Positions 43,229 through 53,260 of a stretch of DNA of 64,000 nt are shown here, in pieces. Location of the stretch: contig NZ_FQWQ01000004.1 of assembly GCF_900129725.1 (NCBI RefSeq), positions 682,001-746,000 of the forward strand. Reading direction: 5' to 3'. The position numbers and the translations under genes were made by a program. Origin of the DNA: Chryseolinea serpens. GTDB taxonomy: Bacteria; Bacteroidota; Bacteroidia; Cytophagales; Cyclobacteriaceae. The number at the start of each line of letters is the position of its first letter. Positions within the stretch are counted from its first letter, which is position 1. The notes under the pieces are model-generated. The model was not told where the DNA came from and did no database searches. It worked only from the letters and a program-made list of their open reading frames with translations.

Positions 43229-46200
43229 ATGATAAGAGCGATACCCTTTCTACTTCTTTGTCTACTCGTTTCAGCCTCCATCCAAGGCCAAACCCCTGTC
43301 ACCGACGTGGCCTACACCCTCTACCTCGTGGGTGATGCCGGCGAACCCGAAATTGTGAACCAACCCTTGGGCAAGGTGTTGCGCCGCCAGGCGGAACAGT
43401 CCGGCCCCAACACGACCTTGCTCTACCTGGGCGACAACGTCTATCCCAAAGGCATGCCTCCGGAAGATGCGCGGAGCCGCGCCGCAGCCGAGCTAACCTT
43501 AAAGACCCAGGCCGGGTGGATCCAGGGCCTGGGGGTGCGCGGCATTTTCGTACCCGGTAATCACGACTGGCAGCGAGGCCGGAAAAATGGCCAGGCCACG
43601 CTGATGAACCAGCAACAATTTATCGACTCGCTAAAGGACAAGAACATCACCCTGCTGCCACGCGACGCCTGCCCCGGCCCGGTCGAGATCGCGCTCCCCG
43701 GCAACGCCGTGCTGGTCATCCTCGACACCCAGTGGTTCCTGCATCCGTGGGATAAACCCCGTGGCGATGAAAGTCCCTGCGACGTAAAAAATGGCGCCGA
43801 TGCCTGGATTGCCATCAACGATATTTTTGCCCGCAATGCCGGCAAGCGTGTGATCGTGGCAGCCCATCATCCCCTCATCACCCACGGCGAACACGGCGGT
43901 GTCTTCACCTGGCAAGATCACCTCTTCCCGCTCACGGCGGTGAAACACAACTTGTATATCCCGATGCCTGTGATCGGCTCCATCTATCCGCTCTATCGCA
44001 AATGGTTTGGCGATGTTCAGGACACATCGCACCCGTTGTACAAGGAAATGAGTAGCCTCATCCAAAACATCATGCTGCAATACCCCGGCAGTGTCTATGC
44101 CGCGGGACACGAGCATGCCCTTCAGTACCTGGTGCGCGACAGCCTGCACATGATCGGCAGCGGCTCGGGATCGAAGCACACGTTCGTGAAAATGAAAAAG
44201 TACTCGCGGTTTGCCGCGCCCGTGCAGGGGTTTGTGAAATTCTCCATAAAGAACGACGGCTCGGCGGTGGCCGAATACTGGCAAGTAGACGATGCGTTTC
44301 CCGAGGGCAAAGAAGTTTATCGCGATGTGCTTCCCGCCCTGCAGCGGTTGAAGCCCTTGCCGCCGGCTCAGGAAATCTCTTTCAAGGACAAGGTGGTGAG
44401 AATAGAAGGCAGTAAGCAGTACCAGTCAGGCAAGGGGCATGAGCGCTTGTTGGGAGCTAACTATCGGGCGGCCTGGGCGCAGCCGATTGACGTGCCCGTC
44501 TTTGATATCGGAGCCGAGCAAGGCGGGTTGAAGGTCGTTCAAAAAGGAGGGGGCATGCAGACCTTGTCGCTCCGGTTGCAGGACTCTACCGGTCGCGAGT
44601 TCGTGTTGCGCTCGGTGGAGAAATACCCCGAGAACGCCGTGCCCGAAATGCTTCGAAAGACCTTTGCCCAAGACCTCGTGCAGGACCAGATCTCGGCCTC
44701 CCATCCCTACGCCGCCGTGGTGGTTCCGGGCCTGGCACAAGCCGCGGGGATCTATCACACCAACCCGCGCGTCGTCTATATCCCCGACGATCCGCGCCTG
44801 GGGATCTACCGGAAAACCTTTGCCAATACCCTGGCGCTCTTTGAAGAGAGGCCGGCTGGAGACTGGTCTGACAAGGACTTCTTTGGGAATTCAAAGAACA
44901 TTATTAACACAGGTAAAGTATTAGAGCGGCTGGAAAAGGACAACGACAACCAGGTGGACCAGTTGTTTGTGCTTCGTTCCAGGGTGTTCGACATCTGGAT
45001 TGGCGACTGGGACCGTCACGACGACCAGTGGCGTTGGGCCACTTTCAAATCCAAAAAAGGAGAGACCTACCGCCCTGTGCCCCGCGACCGCGACCAGGCC
45101 TTTTTCGTGAACGAGGGGATCATCCCCAAGATCTGGAGCCGCAAGTGGGCCCTCCCCAAATTCGAAGGTTTCAACGACGCCATCCGCTGGCCCTCTGGCC
45201 TTGAATTCAACGCCCGTTATTTCGATCGCACCTTCCTCACGGAGCCGTCGGAGGAAGACTGGGCCAAAGCCGCCAAAGAACTCCAGGCAAACATGACGGA
45301 CGACAAGATCGAACAAGCCATCAAAGCCTGGCCCCCGGAGATTTATGCCCTCAACGGCGAGGCGGTGATCCGTAAATTGAAAGCCCGCCGCGCGCACATG
45401 GTCGAGTATGCCGTGTCGCATTATAAGTTTTTAGCAAAGTCAGTCGATGTTGTGGGTTCGAATAAGGACGAGCGTTTCGAAGTGACGCGATTGCCCCAAG
45501 GCAATGTGCAAGTGAAGGTGTTCAAGATCGGCAAGGACGGTGATCAGGGAAAGACGTTATACGACCGCTTGTTCCTGAGATCTGAAACGAAGGAGATCCG
45601 GCTCTACGGAAAGGGAGGGGAAGACAAGTTTGATATTGAGGGGAGCACGGCCCACAGCATCCTGATCAGGGTGATCGGGGGAGACGGAAAGGACTCGCTG
45701 GTAGACAACTCTCACGTTCGTGGGCTGGCCCATAAGACCTTATATTACGATCAAAAGAAAAGCAACACCTTGGTTTCGGAGGGAGAAGCGGGCGATCGGA
45801 CAAGTGCCGATCCACAAGTTAATCTATATGATCGTAAAGTTTTCAAATACAATACCTTAGCTCCCCTCATAACCGGCAACGTAAACCCTGACGATGGTCT
45901 CTTTATTGGCGGCGGGTTTCTCTATCAAACCCAGGGTTTCCGCAAGGGATTATTCAAGTCCCGGCATGTGGCCTTGTTTAGCATGGCCCCGAGAACAAGC
46001 TCATTTAACCTGTCATACCGCGGCGACTTCACGGATGTGATCGGCAAGTTTGGGCTGGAGATCAATGCCGACATAAAGCAGCCCAACTATGTGAACAACT
46101 TCTTTGGCTGGGGCAACGAAAGCGTCTTCGATCAGAACATAGACCAGAAGCCCGGTCACGAGTCCCTGCCGTCGGCCGTGCAGTATTACCGGTATCGGTT

Positions 46201-46963
46201 TGAGGAATGGCGCCTGGATGCCTACATCACCCGAAAGGTTGGGAACTGGGGACTTATCCAGGTGGGCCCGGCCATTCAGCGGGTGGAGGTGGAGGATCCC
46301 GGAACCAAAGACCGCTACATCAGCACCTACGCGGAGACGCTGCCTTACAATCTCTTCGAAGGACATAACACCTACACCGGCACCACCTGGCGTTTTACGA
46401 TCGACAAACGCAACCATCCCGTGTTCACTACCCGGGGCGTTGTGTTCACGGTGGCGGGGCGCAACATGGCGGGTGTGGAAAACCGGGCGGCGGATTTTTC
46501 GTCGTATGATGGCTCGGTGTCATTTTATCATTCCTTCCGCTTCCCTTCGCGCATCGTTTTCGCAGCGCGTGTAGGTGGAGGGGCCAACACGGGGAGGTAT
46601 GAATTTTATCAGGCACAGATTCTTAGCGGCCGCACCGAGGTGAGAGGCTACCGGAAGACCCGCTTTTATGGTGAACAGAAATTGTATACCAACCTGGAAA
46701 TGCGGATCAAATTGTTAAGCCTGAAGACCTATCTCTTTCCTGCAAGCCTGGGCGTCCTCGGTTTCCACGACATTGGTCGGATCTGGTATAAGGATGCTAA
46801 TGGCGTCGATCCCACGGCTCCCGACGGTTCCTCGAATGTGTGGCACAAGAGCTGGGGTGGTGGCGTGTGGTTCACGCCTTTCAACCTCGCCATTTTATCG
46901 GTGGAGGTCGCACATTCGGCGGAAGCTACGCTCGGTTATATCCGCCTTGGCTATTTGTTTTGA
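43229..46963 (+). CDS. fusion: metallophosphoesterase, middle domain, outer-membrane beta-barrel
   Basis: A 1244-residue protein with a signal peptide (MIRAIPFLLLCLLVSASIQG). Residues 25-340 are a calcineurin-like phosphoesterase with all motifs: LVGDAGEP, LYLGDNVYPKG, VPGNHDWQRG, VAAHHPL and AAGHEHALQ. Residues of about 400-780 form a further domain with FDIWIGDWDRHDDQWRW and PVPRDRDQAFF, which look like the Asp-rich catalytic loop of Fam20/HipA-type kinase-like proteins (inference). The last 370 residues are a surface-antigen-like outer-membrane barrel (FIGGGFLYQTQGF, TRGVVFTVAGRNM) ending in the canonical final strand ATLGYIRLGYLF. It should stand in the outer membrane with enzymatic parts in the periplasm or outside. 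Start ATG 43229. Confidence 0.85.
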   Translation: MIRAIPFLLLCLLVSASIQGQTPVTDVAYTLYLVGDAGEPEIVNQPLGKVLRRQAEQSGPNTTLLYLGDNVYPKGMPPEDARSRAAAELTLKTQAGWIQGLGVRGIFVPGNHDWQRGRKNGQATLMNQQQFIDSLKDKNITLLPRDACPGPVEIALPGNAVLVILDTQWFLHPWDKPRGDESPCDVKNGADAWIAINDIFARNAGKRVIVAAHHPLITHGEHGGVFTWQDHLFPLTAVKHNLYIPMPVIGSIYPLYRKWFGDVQDTSHPLYKEMSSLIQNIMLQYPGSVYAAGHEHALQYLVRDSLHMIGSGSGSKHTFVKMKKYSRFAAPVQGFVKFSIKNDGSAVAEYWQVDDAFPEGKEVYRDVLPALQRLKPLPPAQEISFKDKVVRIEGSKQYQSGKGHERLLGANYRAAWAQPIDVPVFDIGAEQGGLKVVQKGGGMQTLSLRLQDSTGREFVLRSVEKYPENAVPEMLRKTFAQDLVQDQISASHPYAAVVVPGLAQAAGIYHTNPRVVYIPDDPRLGIYRKTFANTLALFEERPAGDWSDKDFFGNSKNIINTGKVLERLEKDNDNQVDQLFVLRSRVFDIWIGDWDRHDDQWRWATFKSKKGETYRPVPRDRDQAFFVNEGIIPKIWSRKWALPKFEGFNDAIRWPSGLEFNARYFDRTFLTEPSEEDWAKAAKELQANMTDDKIEQAIKAWPPEIYALNGEAVIRKLKARRAHMVEYAVSHYKFLAKSVDVVGSNKDERFEVTRLPQGNVQVKVFKIGKDGDQGKTLYDRLFLRSETKEIRLYGKGGEDKFDIEGSTAHSILIRVIGGDGKDSLVDNSHVRGLAHKTLYYDQKKSNTLVSEGEAGDRTSADPQVNLYDRKVFKYNTLAPLITGNVNPDDGLFIGGGFLYQTQGFRKGLFKSRHVALFSMAPRTSSFNLSYRGDFTDVIGKFGLEINADIKQPNYVNNFFGWGNESVFDQNIDQKPGHESLPSAVQYYRYRFEEWRLDAYITRKVGNWGLIQVGPAIQRVEVEDPGTKDRYISTYAETLPYNLFEGHNTYTGTTWRFTIDKRNHPVFTTRGVVFTVAGRNMAGVENRAADFSSYDGSVSFYHSFRFPSRIVFAARVGGGANTGRYEFYQAQILSGRTEVRGYRKTRFYGEQKLYTNLEMRIKLLSLKTYLFPASLGVLGFHDIGRIWYKDANGVDPTAPDGSSNVWHKSWGGGVWFTPFNLAILSVEVAHSAEATLGYIRLGYLF

Positions 46964-46990
46964 TGCCGCTCGGGATTATCCCTATCTTTA
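46958..46990 (+). promoter_or_regulatory. promoter-like TTTTG-N20-TATCTTTA
   Basis: TTTTG at 46958-46962 overlaps the stop of the phosphoesterase gene; 20 bases on, TATCTTTA (46983-46990) departs from TAnnTTTG only in the last base. It lies 30 bases before the ATG of the SBBP/gliding-type protein. Confidence 0.5.
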
Positions 46991-47019
46991 CGAAGTACCC
47001 CCTCTCGGCTTAAAACTGA

Positions 47020-50000
47020 ATGTGTATGTCATCGCGGACGATCAGGAGAAAGGTTATATGGCTTGGGGTGGGATTGATCACTCTTTGCAGGCTGGCCTTT
47101 GGTGGACCGGGCGACCCTTCAGCCGCAAAGTTTATTGAGAACAAAAATCAGTGGCCGGCAGGCGTTCAGTTCTCGGCCAAGATCCCGGGGGGCAACATGG
47201 TTTTGCAGCCGGGTAAATTCAGCTATCGTTTTTTGGATTATGGCAAGCTGCAGGAGCTTCATGAACAAACGCATCATCACCAGGAAAACGAACCGCCATC
47301 AAAAGAAGAACCCATCCAGGGGCATATGGTGGACGTCACCTTTGTCCGGGCAAACCGGGAGGCACAGCCGCTTCCTTTTGGACAATCCTCCACCTATTAT
47401 AACTACTTCTTAGGGAACGACAGCAGCCGTTGGACGTCGGGTGCACATGCTTATTCGGGTGTGTTGTATCCTTCTTTTTATCCGGGCATCGATCTGAAAG
47501 TATATGGCCTGGGTCAGCACGTGAAATATGATCTAACGGTGGCGCCCTATGCCGACCCTTCCGTGATCAACATGACCTATGAAGGCATGGACGCCTTGTT
47601 GCTGGACAAAGGCAACCTCTATGCAAAGACCTCGCTGGCCGACATCATCGAGCAGCGGCCGGTAGCCTATCAGTTCATCGATGGCCGGCGCACGGCCGTG
47701 GTGTGCGAATTTCACCTGGAGGGCAGCACCTTGTCATTTTGTTTCCCGAAAGGATATGATCCGTGCTACGAACTGGTCATCGATCCCCTTCTGATCTTCT
47801 CCACCTACTCAGGTTCGACGGCCGACAACTGGGGGAGCACTGCTACGCCGGGCGAGCACGGAACGCTCTACTCGTCGGGGGTGACCAACCGCGATCTGGG
47901 AGGTTTCTTTCCGGTCACGCCCGGAGCTTTTCAAACGACCTTTGGTGGTAACTATGATGTGGCGCTCCTCAAATACGATTCCACGGGCTCACAATTACTT
48001 TATGCCTCCTACCTGGGTGGCGATGACGTGGAGAGTCCGCATAGTCTCGTGATGAATTCCAGCCATGACCTGATCATCCTCGGCACCACGGGCTCCACAA
48101 ATTTCCCCACCACGGCAACAGCTTATGACAGGACCTTTAACGGGGGCACGTTTGCTGTCAACGTGGTGGTGTACCAACAGGGCACAGACATTTTTCTGGC
48201 ACGCGTGGCCAGTGATGGAAGAAAACTCCTGGCGTCCACTTTCCTGGGCGGCCTGGAGAACGATGGGTTGAACCCTCGGATAGGACCCCTGACAAAAAAT
48301 TATGGCGACGAACTCCGGGGCGATGTCATCACCGATGCACAAGACAATATTTATATCAGCTCGGTCACATCCTCTTCGGATTTTCCGATGGAGAACAGCA
48401 TCGATCCGTCTTTTAACGGGGGCACTACGGATGCGCTTTTGTTAAAGATCGATAAAGACCTTTCCGATATTCAGTGGTCCACCTACATCGGCGGTACCGG
48501 GTTCGACGCTTCGCATACGCTGAAGTTCAACAAGAGCGGCGACATCTATATCGCCGGGGGAACCAGCAGCGCTGATTTTCCGGTCACGGCCGGTGTGTAT
48601 CAGGCTGCCTTGGCGGGTGATGCCGATGGCTGGATCGCCAAGGTGGGGCAGGCGGGCGATGCGATTAAAACGGCAACGTTCACCGGCACCACCGGGTTTG
48701 ACCAGGTCTATTTTCTGGACCTGAACGAAGACGACGAAGTGTTTGTCTACGGCCAGACCGCCGGGCAATTTCCCATTACACCGGGTGTCTATAACAATCC
48801 CAACAGCGGGCAATTCATCCAAAAGTTTGACGCCACCTTGAATCAACTGATGTTCTCCACCGTGTTTGGGTCGGGGCGCGGCATCCCCGACATTTCGCCG
48901 ACAGCCTTTTTGGTGAACGAGTGCAACAACATTTATATGTCGGGCTGGGGTGGACTGATCAATGAGGGAGAAGGCTATTGGAACAGCAATACCTACGGCA
49001 TGCCGGTGACCGCCGACGCCTATCAACGCATCACATCGGGGTCCGATTTCTATTTCATGGTGCTCACCGACGACGCCTCCAGATTCCTGTATGGCACTTA
49101 TCTCGGCGGCAGTCAGTCGCGCACCCACGTCGATGGTGGCACGAGCCGGTTCGACAAGGGCGGGATTGTTTATCATGCCGTGTGTTCAGGCTGCCAGGCC
49201 TATAATGCCAGCGGGCAGTCCTCTTCCGATTTTCCAACGACAGCCAATGCGTGGTCGCGGCAGAACCGCAGCTTGAACTGCAACAACGCCGCCTTCAAGT
49301 TTGACCTCTCTTCGCTGAAGGCCCGCATTCAAACCAATTCTGTTGCCCTCGACCATCCCGGGCTGAACACGATCTGCATCCCCGACAAGATCGTCTTTCA
49401 AAACCTGAGCACCGGTGGCGAGACCTATGAATGGAACCTGGGCGATGGCACCTACATTACCAAGCAAGATACGTCCCTGATCGTGCATCAGTACATGAAC
49501 ACCGGCCAATATACGGTCTGGCTGAAAGCGATCGACAAAGGAACCTGTAAGGTAAAAGACTCAACCAGCACCAAGGTGTTCGTCAATATCGCCCTGGCCA
49601 AAGTGCAGGACGATGATGCGCTCTGCCTGGGATCGACCTATACCTTGAGGGCCAGCGGCGGCGCAACCTATGCCTGGAAAAGCCAGGATGGCACATTCAC
49701 TTCCGGTGCGGCCACGCCGAACGTCAGCCCGCAAGACACCACCATCTATTACATCACCATCGTCGAAGCCAGCGGGTGTATTCACAAGGACACCGTGCAA
49801 CTCGATGTGATCCCCGTGATCCTGCCGGAATTTGAGATCGACCGGTCGGCCGAATGTTTTAACCGGCCCATCATCACGGTGAGAAGCACAACGGATAGCC
49901 TATGGCAAGGTGACCGCCTGTTCTTCGACTTTGGCGACGGCACTACCGTCGATTCCGAGGAGGCGCAGCATGAATATGCGAAAGACGGTTTGTATAATGT

Positions 50001-50337
50001 GAAGCTAGTGGGCGTCCGCGAGTTTTGCGTGACCGAAAAAGTGATGCCCATGCCCGTGTTCCGCTTGCTCATCCCCAACATCATCACCCCAGGAAAAGCA
50101 GACAATGCCAACGATGTGTTCACCATCCAATACGGCGATCAAAAAGGTGCCACACCCGCTGACTATGGATTCAAGACGTCGGTGGTGATCTACAACCGCT
50201 GGGGGAAGAAGGTGTATGAGTCGGCGGACTATCAGTATGATTGGGAAGGAGAGGGGTTAGCGGCCGGCGTGTATTTTTATGAGGTCACCGTGAGCGATCA
50301 TGCGGCGTGTAAGAGTTGGATACAGTTGGTGAAATGA
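47020..50337 (+). CDS. secreted SBBP/PKD protein with gliding-motility-type C-terminal domain
   Basis: An 1105-residue secreted protein. It opens with a signal peptide whose hydrophobic core is VIWLGVGLITLCRLAFGG. A DUF7948-like N-terminal domain follows (FIENKNQWPAGVQFSAK, GIDLKVYGLGQHVKYDL). About 7 SBBP-type beta-propeller blades come next (GSQLLYASYLGGDDVES, LSDIQWSTYIGGTGFDA, RFLYGTYLGGSQ). Then come PKD-like segments (SLKARIQTNSVALDHPGLN; YEWNLGDGTYITKQDT) and the C-terminal CHU_C/gliding-associated domain (PNIITPGKADNANDVF; IYNRWGKKVYESADY; AGVYFYEVTVSD). The tail marks it as a type IX secretion cargo. The start ATG is at 47020. It may be an adhesin or surface structure. Confidence 0.9.
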   Translation: MCMSSRTIRRKVIWLGVGLITLCRLAFGGPGDPSAAKFIENKNQWPAGVQFSAKIPGGNMVLQPGKFSYRFLDYGKLQELHEQTHHHQENEPPSKEEPIQGHMVDVTFVRANREAQPLPFGQSSTYYNYFLGNDSSRWTSGAHAYSGVLYPSFYPGIDLKVYGLGQHVKYDLTVAPYADPSVINMTYEGMDALLLDKGNLYAKTSLADIIEQRPVAYQFIDGRRTAVVCEFHLEGSTLSFCFPKGYDPCYELVIDPLLIFSTYSGSTADNWGSTATPGEHGTLYSSGVTNRDLGGFFPVTPGAFQTTFGGNYDVALLKYDSTGSQLLYASYLGGDDVESPHSLVMNSSHDLIILGTTGSTNFPTTATAYDRTFNGGTFAVNVVVYQQGTDIFLARVASDGRKLLASTFLGGLENDGLNPRIGPLTKNYGDELRGDVITDAQDNIYISSVTSSSDFPMENSIDPSFNGGTTDALLLKIDKDLSDIQWSTYIGGTGFDASHTLKFNKSGDIYIAGGTSSADFPVTAGVYQAALAGDADGWIAKVGQAGDAIKTATFTGTTGFDQVYFLDLNEDDEVFVYGQTAGQFPITPGVYNNPNSGQFIQKFDATLNQLMFSTVFGSGRGIPDISPTAFLVNECNNIYMSGWGGLINEGEGYWNSNTYGMPVTADAYQRITSGSDFYFMVLTDDASRFLYGTYLGGSQSRTHVDGGTSRFDKGGIVYHAVCSGCQAYNASGQSSSDFPTTANAWSRQNRSLNCNNAAFKFDLSSLKARIQTNSVALDHPGLNTICIPDKIVFQNLSTGGETYEWNLGDGTYITKQDTSLIVHQYMNTGQYTVWLKAIDKGTCKVKDSTSTKVFVNIALAKVQDDDALCLGSTYTLRASGGATYAWKSQDGTFTSGAATPNVSPQDTTIYYITIVEASGCIHKDTVQLDVIPVILPEFEIDRSAECFNRPIITVRSTTDSLWQGDRLFFDFGDGTTVDSEEAQHEYAKDGLYNVKLVGVREFCVTEKVMPMPVFRLLIPNIITPGKADNANDVFTIQYGDQKGATPADYGFKTSVVIYNRWGKKVYESADYQYDWEGEGLAAGVYFYEVTVSDHAACKSWIQLVK

Positions 50338-50359
50338 AAAATACTGACGACTAAGGGTC

Positions 50360-50710
50360 ATGGGATTCATTGTCTTTTTTCTTGTTTGCTTCTCCATCGT
50401 GAGCATCCCTCTTTATGTTCTTGTTTATGATTTGGGACTCTATAAAAGAAATTTGTTCCGTCAATTGACTGACAAGGGGTTTACGGACATTAAATTATCC
50501 AGGGCAGTCTACGAAGACCTGGATGAAAACTTTCAGGATGATACGGTATACTTCAAGGACTTTATACGAACACAATTTTTCAGGGTGCGGTTTCATACGG
50601 TGCGATATACCGACCCGGAAGGAAAACGATGGAGAGCCGCTTTGCGGGTTGAGTCCAGATATTTTACAGATCTTGACGTCATGATCAAGAAAATCGACTG
50701 TCTTTCTTGA
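50360..50710 (+). CDS. small membrane-anchored hypothetical protein
   Basis: A 116-residue protein that opens with a transmembrane helix (MGFIVFFLVCFSIVSIPLYV). A charged, beta-rich domain of about 80 residues follows (NLFRQLTDKGFTDIKL, TQFFRVRFHTVRYTDPEG). I do not recognise it. It begins 22 bases after the SBBP protein's stop on the same strand, so it may be co-transcribed, but its composition is more A/T-rich. No signal-peptidase site is clear, so it is probably anchored by the N-terminal helix with the domain facing the cytoplasm or periplasm. Confidence 0.6.
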   Translation: MGFIVFFLVCFSIVSIPLYVLVYDLGLYKRNLFRQLTDKGFTDIKLSRAVYEDLDENFQDDTVYFKDFIRTQFFRVRFHTVRYTDPEGKRWRAALRVESRYFTDLDVMIKKIDCLS

Positions 50711-50766
50711 ATAAATTACTTCGGTTCACGTAATTCCTGTGAGCTGTTTCCGTTATCGGCTTCGTT

Positions 50767-51174
50767 TTACTTTTTCTTCCGAAACGTCCCATCGATCATG
50801 TCCGCCTCGTACAGCAATGCTTTGATCTTTTCGTCATCAACTTCCTTCAGGGTTTTGAAGTAAATGCAATACACCTGCTTCCGGTTTTCGGCCAGCAGGA
50901 TCCCGTCTTCATTGGCCATGAGGTTGCCCTGACAAAAGCCCAGGGTAACGCCCTTTTCTAAGGCCGACTCCTTCTTCTTTCCCCAAGAGATCGAGGGGGG
51001 CCAGATGAAACAGATCAGGCGGTTTTGGCTGTAGAACGGAACACCGTACACCAGTTTTTCGGTGGCAAAGGGAAGGCACTCCAGCACCAGGTAGCGCAGG
51101 CGTTTCACGAGGACCTGTTCGCGGCGGGGGAGGTCGGGGAGAATTTCGTCAACGGTCTTTTTGGTGCTCTGCAT
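50767..51174 (-). CDS. DUF1801 (YdhG-like) protein
   Basis: A 135-residue soluble protein with a DUF1801-type fold: VDEILPDLPRREQVLVKRL, ECLPFATEKLVYGVPFYS, and FCQGNLMANEDGILLAENRK. The family is widespread and of unknown function, with a small alpha+beta fold. Start MQSTKKTVDE from ATG 51174. It stands alone and is divergent from the M61 peptidase gene. A second DUF1801 member lies 7 kb downstream (58206), so two paralogues occur in this window. Confidence 0.8.
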   Translation of the reverse strand: MQSTKKTVDEILPDLPRREQVLVKRLRYLVLECLPFATEKLVYGVPFYSQNRLICFIWPPSISWGKKKESALEKGVTLGFCQGNLMANEDGILLAENRKQVYCIYFKTLKEVDDEKIKALLYEADMIDGTFRKKK

Positions 51175-51305
51175 GTTCTTTAAAAATACAACCCTGGAAC
51201 GGAAAAACCTGCCTTCTTGCCGCGTAATACAGTATTTGGGCCCCCGATTAAAACAAATATGACTAACCCCGCAAAATAAAATTATCTTGCGCCAAAATTA
51301 TAACT

Positions 51306-53213
51306 ATGCGGTTACGGCTGATCGGGGTGTTTCTGGGTTTTTGGGTAGCTTCTTTTGCGCAATCCAGTAAAAATCAAGGCTATGTGTATACAGTGGACAT
51401 CACCAAAGTGGTGAAAGACAAGGTGCACGTAGAACTTATTGCCCCACCCATCACGACCAACGACATCATTTTTTACCTCCCCAAGATCGTGCCCGGCACC
51501 TACGACATTGCCGACTATGGCCGCTACGTTTCCGAGTTCTCGGCCGTAGACAAAAAAGGCAAGAAACTGGAAGTTGAGAAGATCGACGACAACTCCTGGA
51601 AAATCAAAGGCGCCACGCGCTTGCACAAGATCAGCTATTGGGTGGACGACACCATCGACACACCCATGAAAGGCCCTGAGATCTTTCAACCGGCCGGCAC
51701 CAACATCGAGGAAGGAAAGAACTTCATCATCAACTCCGGCGGCTACTACGGCTATTTCGATGGCATGAAGAACATGCCCTTTCAATTCAACATCATCCGC
51801 CCCAAAGATTTCTATGGCACCACGGGTCTCATTGCCCAGCAAACCGGCAAGCCCCTGAGCATCCTGAAGCTGGAAAAGGGTGGCAACGAAAAAGACAAGC
51901 TGGTCGATGTTTATAAAACCTCGGACTATGACCAACTGGTGGATTCGCCCGTGATGTACAACAAGCCCGACACGGCCGTCATCCACGTGGCCAACGCCGA
52001 AGTGCTGGTGGGTGCCTATTCGCCCACAGGCAAGATCAACGCCAAACAGATCGCGGCCAGCATTCGCGAAGTGCTGATGGCCCAAAAAGAATTTCTCGGC
52101 GGCAAACTGCCGGTCGATAAGTATGCTTTCATTTTCTATTTCACCGACAAGCCGCTCTATAGCTACGGTGCGCTCGAGCATTCGTACTCCTCCACGTACT
52201 ATATGCCGGAGATGACCATCGAGCAGATCAACCAGCAGCTGCGTGATTTTGCCGCGCATGAATTTTTTCACATCATCACCCCGCTGGGCATTCACTCCGA
52301 AGAGATCGGACATTTTGATTTCAACCACCCCAAAATGTCGCAACACCTGTGGATGTACGAAGGGGTGACGGAATATTTTGCCGGCCTGGTGCAGCTCAAA
52401 TACGACCTGATCGACCTGGGCCAATACCTGGAAGTGCTGTATGAGAAAATGGTCACGGCCGATCCGTTCAAAAACGATGTGCCGTTCACGGAGATCAGCA
52501 AGTATACGCTGGACAAGTACAACGATCAATACTACAACGTTTACCAGAAAGGGCCGCTCATCGGTCTGTGTCTCGACGTGAAACTGCGCAAGCTCTCGAA
52601 TGGAAAATACGGTTTGCAAAACCTGATGTTGGACCTGTCGAAGAAGTTTGGCAAAGACAAAGCCTTTGAGGACGACCAACTCTTCGACGAGATCACCCGC
52701 ATGACCTATCCCGAGATCGGCACGTTCTTCGACCGCTATGTGAAAGGCGCGGAGAAGCTGCCGCTGAAAGAAACCTTGCAGGACATCGGCATCCTCTATG
52801 CAGAAGAAGCATCATACTACACCGTGAGCCTCGGCATCGACGACGACGTGATCGGGGTGGACGAAGTAGAAGGTAAACAAAGGCTGAAGATCATCAGCCT
52901 CGATAATATGAACGCCGTGGCCAAAGCCCTGGGCTTCCAGAAAGACGACATCCTGATCAAGATGAATGGCGAGGTCATGCCCGAAGTGGGACCTGATTTC
53001 GAGCCGTTCCTGAAATCACAATTTGCCAACCTGGGCGAAGGCAAGACCCTTGCCTATACCGTGTTGCGCAAAGACGAAAAAGGCAACTTGAAAACCGTGG
53101 AGCTCTCCACTCCGAATGCCCGCATCGAGATCACGCGCCGTCACATCATGGAGATCGACCCGGATGCCACCCCCGAACAACTGGCCTTGCGCGATGCGTG
53201 GATGAAGCCTTGA
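51306..53213 (+). CDS. M61 (glycyl aminopeptidase-like) metallopeptidase with PDZ domain
   Basis: A 635-residue secreted zinc peptidase. It starts with a signal peptide (MRLRLIGVFLGFWVASFAQ). The N-terminal beta domain follows (VHVELIAPPITTNDIIFYLP), then the catalytic domain with AAHEFFHIITPLGI (zinc His 318 and 322, Glu 319) and the downstream Glu in WMYEGVTEYFAG. A PDZ domain near residues 500-600 (VIGVDEVEGKQRLKIISL, LGFQKDDILIKMNGEV) completes the family architecture. M61 enzymes remove N-terminal amino acids, preferring Gly or Ala. The ATG at 51306 fits the signal peptide. Likely periplasmic. Confidence 0.92.
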   Translation: MRLRLIGVFLGFWVASFAQSSKNQGYVYTVDITKVVKDKVHVELIAPPITTNDIIFYLPKIVPGTYDIADYGRYVSEFSAVDKKGKKLEVEKIDDNSWKIKGATRLHKISYWVDDTIDTPMKGPEIFQPAGTNIEEGKNFIINSGGYYGYFDGMKNMPFQFNIIRPKDFYGTTGLIAQQTGKPLSILKLEKGGNEKDKLVDVYKTSDYDQLVDSPVMYNKPDTAVIHVANAEVLVGAYSPTGKINAKQIAASIREVLMAQKEFLGGKLPVDKYAFIFYFTDKPLYSYGALEHSYSSTYYMPEMTIEQINQQLRDFAAHEFFHIITPLGIHSEEIGHFDFNHPKMSQHLWMYEGVTEYFAGLVQLKYDLIDLGQYLEVLYEKMVTADPFKNDVPFTEISKYTLDKYNDQYYNVYQKGPLIGLCLDVKLRKLSNGKYGLQNLMLDLSKKFGKDKAFEDDQLFDEITRMTYPEIGTFFDRYVKGAEKLPLKETLQDIGILYAEEASYYTVSLGIDDDVIGVDEVEGKQRLKIISLDNMNAVAKALGFQKDDILIKMNGEVMPEVGPDFEPFLKSQFANLGEGKTLAYTVLRKDEKGNLKTVELSTPNARIEITRRHIMEIDPDATPEQLALRDAWMKP

Positions 53214-53260
53214 ACGCAACGCTGAACGCTACCCGCCGTTAAAGGAGGAAAACGAAGTTC

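Noticed and set aside
43111-43302. Short minus-strand frame between the HD-PycTM and phosphoesterase genes
   Set aside because: Overlaps the start of the phosphoesterase gene and has no features.
51312-52679. 455-codon open frame opposite the M61 peptidase
   Set aside because: It is an antisense shadow: low-complexity His/Val/Gln-rich translation, while the M61 motifs on the plus strand are intact.
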